DNA of 64,000 nucleotides. It comes from Pleurostoma richardsiae. Taxonomy: Eukaryota > Ascomycota > Sordariomycetes > Calosphaeriales > Pleurostomataceae. Position numbers and translations under genes: made by a program. The notes below the pieces were generated by a model that saw only the letters and a list, made by a program, of their open reading frames with translations, was not told the origin of the DNA and made no database searches. This document shows, piece by piece, positions 44,964-54,813 of this stretch. Within the stretch, counting starts at the first letter, position 1; each line of letters begins with the position of its first letter. The stretch covers positions 310,001-374,000 of the forward strand of contig JANBVO010000016.1 of NCBI GenBank assembly GCA_030052745.1. The letters run 5' to 3'.

Positions 44964-47854
44964 ATGGCCCCGCGAAGCCCTACCATGGCCGGAGGAATAG
45001 CCAAACAAAGTAGCCAGCTAGAGAATATCTCTCAGGCTGAAAGCAACATTACGGTAAACTTCCGGCCCGCCAGTGTAGGTGTATCTCTCCTACTAGCTAC
45101 TTGCTGGTAACCCAGCCTGCTTGTTTTGAGAACTCTTTTTCTGCCCAGCCTGATCTTTTGACAGCCTGTAAATCCCTTTGACGCTCCGAATCGACAACGA
45201 TCTCTACTTTTTGCTCCCTCTGCATGGGGCGACCTCTCACAGACAGACTGTGCACTCGACATCCCTCAGAGGCACCGCCGTCAAAGTGACAGAGTAGTGG
45301 ACTTTCCGGTAGAAGGGTCCCTCAGAGCTATCCATCATGGCCCGCTTCCTCACTCTGCGCCACCATCCTTCCGTACCTGGGACGTTTCGGATGAAGAACT
45401 TAGCATCTACACGAACTGTGATCGCGGCTATACCGCAGCGGAAGAAAAGTATCGAAATGGGTCACTCAATGCCGCGGAGCCGGTAGCCTCTAAAGAATTC
45501 ATGCTCGCTGGCATTGGCGGGCACTCCAGCTCTGTCAACACCCCCCAGGCGCTGAATCAAGCTCCTAATACCGACGCCCGATCCACTGTGGTTGATCTCG
45601 AGGGCTTTGACCAACCTCCCGACACCAGGAGCCAGTCTGGTTTCGATACCGCGCTTGCTAGGCGTATACGAGCCGCGTTGTGGAAATATAAGTGCAAAAA
45701 ACCATGGCTGCCGTTTGACATGTTGTTTGAGCTTATTAATGAAGAGAATGTTTGCAGGGAGCTATCTCGCGTTTTGGGTACAAGGTCCCAGGAAGATCTT
45801 CAAAAGGAGGCGAAGAAGATCTGTAAACACAATACCTACAAGGACGACGCAGGAAAGACGAAGCGATTTTCCAGCCGGCGGCTCTTCGCGATTCTCACCC
45901 TCATGGACAAAAGCCAAGATGCCCCGGATCTTGTCGACAAGGAGCTGACAGATAGAGACCTTCCACTAGATTGCAAGATCACCGTCAACGGAATCGAACT
46001 GTCCAGACGCCCGCAACCTCATCGCCCCGGCAAGAAAGCATGGCGACTGGCTAAGAGTTGGGACGATCGTGAATGTGACTTGTTCCACTCGTATCAGCAG
46101 TATATGCTCAGCCCATTCTTCGAGCTCAAGAAGGACGAAGTGGAATTCCATGATATTGACGACGAAACTCCTCTACCGTTTACTGAGGTTGCGCCATGCA
46201 GTAAACAGGGTCACCACGGAAGGGTCTTTCGCGTGAAAATCCACCCATCCCACCACGGCCGTTCAGACGTATGTCTCGTCTTTGTCTCGGGGATTTTCTG
46301 CAGCGTTAGTTGACTATGTTCGCAGAATCCATCATTTGCAGTCAAACATATCCTTTCGGTCGACGGCAAGGATTTCAAAGATGAAGTAAAGGCATGGAGG
46401 AAGTCAGGGAATACGACGCGCCACCCTCACCTCATTGATCTCCTTGCCACCTGTCGAAAGGGGCCACAGGACTGCTATCTGCTCTCAGACTGGGCCGAAG
46501 GAGGCAATCTGCGGGACTACTGGTTTTGTCACCCGAACCCGCAGCCGGACATCTCACTGGTACGGTGGATCGCCCAACAAAGCCTCGGCCTGGCTCAGGC
46601 GCTGAAACAGATACACCGGAGCGACTCATCTCTTTCAGATATCTCGGAGAGAGACTATGGTATCCATAGCGACATTAAACCTGAAAACATGCTGCTCTTC
46701 AAGAAGCCACCTGGCACTCCCGGGACCTTGGTCATTTGCGACTTCGGCTTTACCCGATTCCACAGCAAGGAGTCTAGGTCGCGAGCCGCCCACATCGGAG
46801 GAACTGACACCTACCGTGCTCCGGAGGCCGAATTTCGACCAATCTCCAGGGTTTACGATGTCTGGGCACTTGGGTGTCTCTTTCTCGAGTTCATTACCTG
46901 GTATCTCACTGGCTACAATGGTGTGCAACATGATTTCACCGACAGGAGAATTGGTGGAGATACGGGACAGCTTATGAAAACTGACAAGTTCTTCAACAAT
47001 GGCCCCGAGGGCCAAGCCGTGAAGCCTTGCGTCCGAGAAGTGAGTTATCCTTGCTCTATAATGGGGATGAAGTCTCTGACGGTGACGATTTTGTTTAGTG
47101 GATCCAACACCTTCGCAGCTTGGAACATTGTAGTGAATTCATCCACGACTTTCTGGACTTGATAGTGGAGGATCTCTTGGTCGCTGATTACAAAAAAAGG
47201 AAGGATTGCAGCGAAGTAGTACAAAGACTGGGACATTTGTGCGCCAAGTGCAGTGGCACTGAGAGAGGAGGTGGGGATTCATACTGCATCAAGGGCAGGC
47301 CACAGTGCATGAAGGTGCCGCCACTGGTTGTTAATGGGCTGTTCCCCTCCCGCGACCCATCTCTTTCAGGGACCTCACAGATGCATCTTCGTGGTGCCGC
47401 CACTGGACCCGCGGACGGCGATATCGAAGAGCAGATTAGCACACAGCCGTCGTCCGATTCCCAGAGCCGACGAATGAGGCTCTCCACGTGGCTCGAGAAC
47501 CTCTGCGTGGGCCATACGGCTAGATTCCTAACACGAGATTACTCAGCATCGACGCGAGAACGATTCAACGAGAGGAGGCCATTACTAGGATCTGTTGGCC
47601 AAGATAGGCTTATCTCGGCCGCCGTCATCAAGTCTCACGTCCATGAAAGGAGCCGCAACACCGTAGACAAGCATTCGTCCCCCATCGAGTCAACTTTGTC
47701 AACCGTGGTTCGCAGCGGAGTAGAGATGCTGACAGGAGGTCGAGCACACTCCGATTCGGCTAAAGGGGGTTCCGAGCAGTCGAGTAGTTGGGCTGACTAC
47801 TTCCGTCTCTGTTGCACTCATAGGAAGAAGTTATCGGCCCAAACTGAGGTCTAG
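44964..47854 (+). CDS. Protein kinase B-copy with N-terminal shared domain and long tail (HSD/DFG)
   Basis: Four exons, 44964-45074, 45165-46268, 46326-47039 and 47099-47854, give 894 residues. The first exon (MAPRSPTMAGG) was found by following the open frame back to the CAG at 45164 and by the C/T tract before its ATG. Residues 80-330 are disordered then helical and contain the block shared with the A-copy kinase (275-305, RRLFAILTLMDKS...TDRDLPL). The kinase domain has a Gly loop KQGHHGRVF, Lys412 (FAVKHIL), Glu425, catalytic loop IHSDIKPENML with HSD at 519-521, DFG (544-546), YRAPEAEF and YDVWALGCLFLEF. The C-terminal 210 residues are Ser/Arg-rich and end with a CC pair (RLCCTHRKK) that could be palmitoylated. 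The A-copy lacks this tail. It is probably a Ser/Thr kinase. Confidence 0.82.
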
Positions 47855-48153
47855 GAATTCAAGGCACCGGCTTGCACTTTTGGACCCACAAGTTCAGGAT
47901 ATCAACTGTTGGAGGCCTCTACGAGTGCGATTGCGAAAGCGACATCACATTAGCTGAGTCATGGAAGCCCAGTACATCCGCAATAAGGTCAGTTGATTGC
48001 TGCCCTGGAGATGTCTTTTTAACTTGTCCTCAAACAGTACCTAATTGAGACGGTCCATATCTTCTTTTTTCTCCTTCCCGCTTCGACCACTAGCGACTAA
48101 TGTCGAGTGAATGACACACCTAAGCAGCCCACACACATCAAACTCAATCCCCA

Positions 48154-49326
48154 ATGATGGCACGACAGGTAGCAGAGGAGAACGCCATTCCAAACACTTG
48201 GCGTACTCGGAAACCAGGCTCCATTTTCTGGGCGCCGATCGGCCTGTCCATCCTTCTCCTACGTGCAGTCGCTTATGCCATCTACTTGGTGCCACGATCT
48301 CTGCGTCCGACTGAGCATTGGACCTATCGTCAGGCACTGGCGACTCGGCTCCTGAAGGCGATCTTCGGCCTGATTGCCGTTATGGGAATCACCTTTCCTC
48401 TAAGTCTCGAGGCAAGAGAGCTAGGGGACCGATGGGTAGTCATCGAACCCGGCCCGCCTGCAGTCTATCGAAGCCCGCTATCGAGCAGCGTGGTGCAACC
48501 CGGAAGAATCGGCGCAACCTGGTATCCGAGCCGACTCCAAAAGGACACCTCAAAAGGCGAGGAGGGGCTGGTGGCCCTTTGCTTCCACTCCGGGTCTTTT
48601 CTGTGGATGACTGGCCGCCCCGACGACTGCGGTTCCACCGCACGTCGGCTAACGTCCCGGCTGGGACCCGGCGCGCGATCTTTGTGGGTGCAGTACCGCT
48701 TGGCGGGCTCTGACGACCCGGCACCCTACCCTGGGCCCTTCCAGGATGCCCTAACTGCGTATCTATACCTTGTCCAGGAGCTGCATATCTCTCCGTCTCG
48801 CATCGTACTTGCGGGAGACTCTTCCGGAGCCACCTTGGCGATAGGCCTAGTCCGCTATCTTGCTTCCCACGCCCAGGAGACTGGCCTGGATCCGTCGGTC
48901 ATGCCCAGGGCGTGTCTCATGTTCTCGCCATCCGTCGATTACAGTGTGGAGGGAGACTCCCAGCAGATCGACAATCACCGTAACCAGAAATGCGATTATA
49001 TAGACGGTCGTATGGCGGCATGGGGTGCCCGTGCAATTGCCCCACCGCCCATTCGTCTGGATGACCCCTATCTCTCCCCGGCCCTGAGCCCATTCCCGAC
49101 GTCGGTTCCTATCTTCGCGCAGGCCGGTGGCGCAGAGGTGCTGTGTGATACCATACGATCCTTCAGCGAGGCCATGCGAGCGGTGCCCGGAAACAAAGTC
49201 AGATACATGGAGGTTCCGGGAGCACCTCATGATATTTATATGGTCGGGGAAATACTCGGGTGGTCAGGGGAAACAGAACAGGTCTTCAATGCCGCAGAAT
49301 CCTTTGTGTCAGAGGTCCAAATCTAA
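48154..49326 (+). CDS. Membrane-anchored HSL-type alpha/beta hydrolase
   Basis: A single exon of 390 residues. The N-terminus has two hydrophobic stretches (GLSILLLRAVAYAIYLVP, about 29-46, and LLKAIFGLIAVMGITFPL, about 66-83) that anchor it to a membrane. The hydrolase core follows: CFHSGSFLWMTG in place of the usual HGGG oxyanion motif, the nucleophile elbow LAGDSSGATLAIG (Ser about 220), and the acid/base part SVPIFAQAGGAEVL and APHDIY with the catalytic His. The family (PF07859) includes esterases, lipases and arylacetamide deacetylases. The start ATGATG leaves two choices one codon apart. The gene follows the B-copy kinase by 299 bp on the same strand. The substrate is unknown. Confidence 0.85.
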   Translation: MMARQVAEENAIPNTWRTRKPGSIFWAPIGLSILLLRAVAYAIYLVPRSLRPTEHWTYRQALATRLLKAIFGLIAVMGITFPLSLEARELGDRWVVIEPGPPAVYRSPLSSSVVQPGRIGATWYPSRLQKDTSKGEEGLVALCFHSGSFLWMTGRPDDCGSTARRLTSRLGPGARSLWVQYRLAGSDDPAPYPGPFQDALTAYLYLVQELHISPSRIVLAGDSSGATLAIGLVRYLASHAQETGLDPSVMPRACLMFSPSVDYSVEGDSQQIDNHRNQKCDYIDGRMAAWGARAIAPPPIRLDDPYLSPALSPFPTSVPIFAQAGGAEVLCDTIRSFSEAMRAVPGNKVRYMEVPGAPHDIYMVGEILGWSGETEQVFNAAESFVSEVQI

Positions 49327-49976
49327 CTGCTGCTGAAGGCATAAGTTGTGTTCATCTCATCCATTATACTGAATCATAACTCACTCATCCATTCCTTCTC
49401 AGCATCGAAACAGCACCTCCGTTCGTAGACATTAGCTTGGTTGGCTTGGCTTCCGTAGTCTCGAGCTTCATGAGAGCGGAGAGTTTCCTGTAGGATAAAC
49501 TGATAATTACAGCTGGGTTTAATCCTTGGCTACCTTAGGGAGCAAACAGGACGAAAGTACAGCAACCCCTGTAGCTGTCAGGTAGTCACGTACGTAAATA
49601 GTCAGGTCCACTCCCGTCGATTTAGTAAAAGTAGGGAAATGCAGGTTAATTGCCTAGCTACTGTACAGTAGGAGGGTATGACCATTTTATACACACACAG
49701 CCTCCCTAGCCCCCTGGCACTCCTTGTACCAGTACTTGGCTTAGGAGTCTCTGCACTGATATCTCTGGGCTGTGCTAGTTAGGGCGTCCCATAGAGACTT
49801 TCAGTAGATTTCCCCTACGACTTTATTCTATCCACAGATACGACAAGTTTGACGGTAGATCGCTGATTCTGCAAATATAGTAAGGCACTGATAGTTACCG
49901 TCACGCAAAATTCCCGATCTGGCAACCAGGATGAGCCTAATGAATCCAAACTTGAGAAACTCTGTTGTGATGATTA

Positions 49977-50000
49977 CCCCCCCCCCCCCCCCCCCCCCCC
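49977..50000. repeat. Homopolymer of 24 C
   Basis: Twenty-four consecutive C bases between a run of ordinary sequence (gatgatta) and gggagcatg. Its true length is uncertain, as homopolymers are often mis-sequenced. Confidence 0.9.
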
Positions 50001-50364
50001 GGGAGCATGATGGTTAAACCTGGTCATCTATGAGTCCGAGCTAGATTCAAGCAGCCGAATGAGCCACAGGCACGTTGCAGGACTACGACGCTACGCGACG
50101 CCTCAGTACTAGTCAGCGGACCAAGTCTATTGTCCAAAAACACGAAGCACTTCGTCTCGAAGATGAAATTTTATGTCGAGAACACTGGAAACTCGGCGGC
50201 AACGTACAACTTGTCTCACACGCCAGCGCCCTCAGTGACGACGAAATGGCAGGTCTACCGTATGTCAACACCCGATAGGTGCCAAAACTCGCGGGTCTAA
50301 GCTTTGGGTCTTCTTCCTTCGCCTTGAAATCCTGCTAAAGGGCCATAGCCGCTGTAAGAGTTAT

Positions 50365-50604
50365 TCAACTCAACGATCTTGATGCAAACTTGTTGTCTTT
50401 GTACTCAGGCTGGATTGGCTTGACTACCGCTGCGGTTAACGGCTGTACGAGCCTATCGATTGATTCCAGGATTGGTACGGTCAGCTGGCGGATGGTAAGT
50501 AGGCGCCGCCCAGGCGGTACCGGTTGCTTGTCTTCGCACTGAGGGTTTTCAGCGATAGGGATACACTCTTCGACTACGACGGTCATGAGAGGTGAGTTCG
50601 ACAT
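50365..50604 (-). CDS. Possible small protein, 79 residues
   Basis: An ATG-to-stop frame whose composition is more protein-like than the other frames of this spacer. It has a run of branched hydrophobic residues and prolines (RRLLTIRQLTVPILESIDRL, then VQPLTAAVVKPIQPEYKDN). No motif, homology or intron supports it, and the neighbourhood is otherwise non-coding, so it could be a relic. Confidence 0.25.
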   Translation of the reverse strand: MSNSPLMTVVVEECIPIAENPQCEDKQPVPPGRRLLTIRQLTVPILESIDRLVQPLTAAVVKPIQPEYKDNKFASRSLS

Positions 50605-51140
50605 ACGGCATGTGAAAAGTCAGGAGTGAGACTGTGGCTGGGAAAGGTCTGCCGATGAGTTTGCATTTCCGGAATGCTCTTTCAACTTGTATGCCGCCCG
50701 TGTGCTTCGTCATACTAAGTATCATCACGTCCTACAGCTGTAAATCCTGGAATGATCGAAGGTTACAAAGAGAGCTTTCGAGTCATGTTGCCAAGAAGTT
50801 TCTTCCGACCGCCTGTGCTTGGCTTCGGACGACGGGTGCTTCCGGCTGTTTGCGTGTGGCTTCAACTAGTCCACTGAGCTGCCTTTTCCCCTCTGGGCTC
50901 TGGTAGCTGCAGACTGCAGAATCTCTACCGCTCTTCGGTGCTTGATTGGATTATCTTTTAGAGCTGCATAATATGATCACCTGATGGCAGCCTGCTTACC
51001 ATCGTCATTTCGACTTTCTGATCTCTCAAGCTGAACTGTTCTTAACCAGCCTTACCCTTGCCCTTCCCTGCACGGGGGCATGACACTCTACCCTATCGTG
51101 TTTGATGCAAGAACCGACAAGCTGACGCATTCACGCATGA

Positions 51141-52793
51141 ATGGATCCCGTCTCCGCAATCACTGGCGTCCTTGGGGCCGTCGGTGTGATCGCGCAGGTA
51201 GCCTCGGCGGCGACGGCATTCATGCGCGAAGTCCGCTCTGCGCGCAAGGAAATGCTGGAGGTCAAGAAGCAGCTGTCTTCGCTTAGGGGTGTGCTGGAGA
51301 TACTGGAGGAAGATTTTTCCGATCCCGCCAACACGAGCCTCTCGCCGACTGTGGTCGGGCAGATTGTCGATGTAGTGGCCGACTGCAGCAGTGTGGTCAC
51401 CCAGATGGGCGACTGTATTAGAAGTCAGGGTCGCTCGAGGCTCCTCTGGGCAACCTCGGGAAAGGCAGAGGTCATGAGGCTGCGCGAGGAGTTGGAGATC
51501 CATAAGGCGACGCTGGATCTCACTCTTGATCTCATCTCTAAGTTAGTTGGGCTGCACCATACCTGTGAGAGTTCGGCTAAAGACATGTCCTGACGGGACA
51601 ACAGCATCATCCTAAAGCAAACCAAGAATGACACCGGGCAAATCCTTCAGGATACAACCGCCTTGAGGGAAGATACCTTTCTGATACAGACCGATACCAC
51701 GCGCATTCTTTCCGAGATTGGGAGGATTCAGTCGCAGCTTCACAGCCTCAGAGAGGATAATCTTGACTCAAATTTCGTCCTGGAGAGATACCTCAACGAC
51801 CTGAAGACTGATGCGCAAACGGTCTTGGGTGAGTTTGACCAAAACAGAAATCCCTGGGAAGAGGGCGATGAGTCGGGCTGGGCTGGCAACCCGTCCATGG
51901 GTGATGATCCGGGTAATGATCGACGTCGCGGAGTCCCGAAACCCATATTGTTCACGAACAGCCAGGGCCGACAATACAACATCCCTTATGCGACGTGCAA
52001 AGATTGGACGGTAGGGTCGATCCGGTCCCTTCAGATTGGCACAGTGACTAATATCGCCGGCATCAGGGGATGGTAGAGATAATCCGCCACTCCTACACCA
52101 ATGTACCGGAGAGCAAGGACGTCAAGAACGGGAAATACGACCTTATCGGCCCGAACGGAAGCATAATACTTCCAATACTTTGGGAGCAGCTTGTTGAGCC
52201 TGGGTGGGAAGTTACCATGAAGATGTGGGAAGATACACAGAAGACTAAAGAGCCCATCAAGTTCAAGGACGCAGTCGGCCGGAAGTTCAGTTTTCCTTTC
52301 CACCTGTGCCAAACTTGGGCGGTATGTCTTCCATTCCCGCCATTTTTAAGGTGAATGTATCAATAACGAGAGTTGCTCTCAGGGCATGGACGAGTTAATC
52401 AAGCAAGCCTTTATCCACGTGGAGGTTATCGGCCCGCACGTCCAGGAGGGCCATTTTGACCTGATAGGACCCAACGGCGAGATCATTCTGCCGTCCGTCT
52501 GGGAGAGAGTCATAGAGCCAGGCTGGCCCGTAACCATGCACATGTGGCCGTTGGACAAGGCACCTCTTCTTCCCAGGCATTTTCGAGGTCCGCCATCAGG
52601 GCCTCCCCGGCCGCCGGGGTTTCCGCCGCCGCCGCCGATGATGACCCCGCGTCATGTGCCTTCCCACCCTTTGCGGGAGAGAGAGACAGCTTCGAGCTCG
52701 AAGAAAAAGAAGGCCTCCAACGGTAGCAAGAAGACGGTACTTGAAATTCTAGGGGGGAAATCTCGATCACACCGGCAAAGCGCTGGCGACTAG
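51141..52793 (+). CDS. HeLo-like/STAND N-terminal domain with tandem ubiquitin-like domains
   Basis: Four exons, 51141-51541, 51605-52010, 52067-52321 and 52383-52793, give 490 residues. Residues 1-190 match the helical N-terminal domain of fungal STAND proteins (PF17111, HeLo-like): the start MDPVSAITGVLGAVGVIAQV, then EVKKQLSSLRGVLEILE, EIHKATLDLTLDLIS and NDTGQILQDTTALREDT. Such domains are membrane-acting or signalling death inducers. Two ubiquitin-like domains follow: about 243-325 (IPYATCKDWT, YDLIGPNGSIILP, MKMWED) and about 333-404 (FHLCQTWA, FDLIGPNGEIILP, MHMWPL). A Pro-rich run (410-435) and a Lys/Ser-rich tail end the protein. The first intron (51542-51604) removes an in-frame TGA. 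There is no nucleotide-binding domain. It may act with an unlinked NLR or with the HET genes. Confidence 0.85.
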
Positions 52794-53589
52794 ATAGGAG
52801 ATCGCATGGGAAAGCGCAAACAGTGTATCTTATCATTAGCTTCATGAGACTCCCGTCCTTCGTCCAGCAAGGGGCTCGGATGATTTAGCATACGCGTGGG
52901 ACTAGGAGTCGCAGGCTAGAAGATCGTCAATCATGCCAACGATGCCAACCTAGACATCGTCGTCAACACTAACAGCAGCTCACATTGACTGAAAGTATGG
53001 TCAGACCTAGGCAATGCAAACCTACATCTTCCAGTAACTGAGCGATCATTTAACTAGACTGACATTAGTTGATAGAGGGCAATAACCTCAAATGCCTAAC
53101 CCTCTTCATTGACATATAGCCAAGGCATCAAAGTGCCGACCATATCTACAAACCTTCGGAATGGTGAATTCTGCTCTCCTTGTCGACATCGTTAGGAATG
53201 GTGCCTGTAGGGGGGAATAATTGTAAAACTTAGAAGGCACTTAGAAAGAGCTCCCACAGACATATATGACGGCCTGTATAAGCCTTGTCAAAGGCTACAG
53301 CACCGGGGAGCCTTCAAGGTACCTTGGCGAAAGCGACTTCATCTTAAATGGCCCGTATGATTGTACTGAGATAAAACAATGAGGAACAAAGTTGCTGTAG
53401 ATCAGATGATTAATATGAATCAGATCTAGATAGAGGTTATGCATGGAACGAAGTTTGTGTTTCTCTTTTCTGAGATGACAATAACAATGCAGCGCCCGAA
53501 GGGAAGGAAATGTGACATACGACGTAGGTAGGTAAAGTACCAGATTGAAGCCTCCCAGCTTCGACCTAAACTTAATTAGATGCCTCCCG
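52794..53589. other. Intergenic region, 0.8 kb
   Basis: AT-rich shared 3' space of the HeLo/ULD gene and the next minus-strand gene. The first roughly 50 bases resemble the 3' flank of the relic at 57.5 kb. I see no gene. Confidence 0.5.
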
Positions 53590-54378
53590 TCAGTGCTCGC
53601 TATCATGAGAGTTCGTCTTCCCTTGAGGTCCTCTCCCCTTTAAGTCCCCCCTTTCTCCCCTCCTCTCTTCCCTAATCATCTCGTTCGCTACCCTCGCCAG
53701 GCCGCTGCTCAATCTCCTCACCTCTTCTCCCCCGATATCCCTCACCAGCTCCATTATTAATGCCTCTACAAATCTCGCATATCCCTCTTTCTCAAAATTT
53801 CTACTGATCACCGGGATCAAGAATTCCTTGAAAGCGTGGAATCCTTCTTGTCCCTCGGGATCCAGGATAGAGACCCCCGGGATGCTGCCATCGCGCACTG
53901 CACTTGCGCTGGATGCGGAAACTGACTGGATTGGATCGGAGTCTGGAGCTACGCCAGTTCTGAAGCCGAGAGTATACTCGGCGATGCGCCGGTCAGCCTC
54001 CTCCTCGATTTGGCGGCGGCCAACTCGACGTTCATACGCAGCTGCCTCCTCGTAGCGCAGGGCGGAGAGTATGGAGGAGATTAGGGAGCGGAGGGCACGC
54101 TCTGCCTGGTGGTCTTTGATGCGGACCGCTTTAGAGCGTGGAGGGCTTGCCAGTTCCTTTGCAGAGGCAGTGTCCCCTGCTGCTATGCTGGGTTCGTCGG
54201 CGTCATCATCGTCGGCTAACTCCCAAGCGTCTATCACTTGGATCTAGAGGATGAGTTCAATTGTTAATATTAAAATAGCCTTATGACAGGTTCGACGACT
54301 TTTGATGTTGCATACGTGCTCTCTAGTTGTCTCATTCTCGTCACCGTCCGGGGTAAGAAACCAATCTTCTGCGACCAT
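53590..54378 (-). CDS. Unrecognised acidic/helical protein
   Basis: Two exons, 54378-54316 and 54243-53590, give 238 residues; the intron is 72 nt with GTATGC and CTAG ends. The first exon encodes MVAEDWFLTPDGDENETTREH. The spliced frame continues IQVIDAWELADDDDADE, then a long helical region (LRSLISSILSALRYEEAAAYERR, EEEADRRIAEYTLGF) and EGYARFVEALIMELVRDIGGEEVRR. The tail is basic (ERRGERGDLKGRGPQGK). It has no membrane helix or known motif, and is mainly charged coiled-coil-like helices. It lies 435 bp downstream of a HET gene on the same strand. I do not recognise the family. Confidence 0.6.
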
Positions 54379-54813
54379 GTCGGAGGCGCTAGCTTGTAGA
54401 GGCGAATCAGACTGGAGATAAGTAGTGATTCATATTCAAGGCTTCTTTCCCTTGCGATGAAGCCTTATGCCAGTGGCTTGAGATGTATAATGAGTAATTA
54501 GTGACTAGGAAATTTCCTGATGCTGTCGTCTCTCGCCTCCTTCCCTGGACACTAACCGGTTTATCCGGCTTACCCGTTCTATCCCATGACCATCACGACA
54601 AGTATTTGACAGCATACGTAATGCTTTTAACACATTTTACAATGTAGTCCGACCGCATTATATACTGTTTGAAAGTCGTCCTTAGGCGGGCGACCTCATC
54701 GTCAATCTATTCACGATAGAACAACTGTTTCCTTACAAGCCCTCCTGGATTTAAGCAGTGACGAAAAACTTGTTTATTGAACCGACAGGAGTCCCAAGAC
54801 AAGACAACATCTA
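54379..54813. other. Intergenic region, 0.4 kb
   Basis: AT-rich spacer between two minus-strand genes. It holds the HET-gene 3' flank and the promoter of the acidic protein gene. Confidence 0.5.

Larger units (their letters stand above)
49327..51140. other. Intergenic region, 1.8 kb, low complexity
   Basis: Mostly AT-rich sequence without genes, with a 24-base poly-C run and one small minus-strand frame listed separately. A 67-codon frame at 50075-50278 begins with TTG and has no features. Confidence 0.5.

Noticed and set aside
50075-50278. 67-codon plus-strand frame after the poly-C run
   Set aside because: No ATG start in frame, no motif and isolated in non-coding sequence.
51591-51593. 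Nonsense mutation in the HeLo-like gene
   Set aside because: The TGA is inside a consensus intron whose removal restores a family-like sequence.
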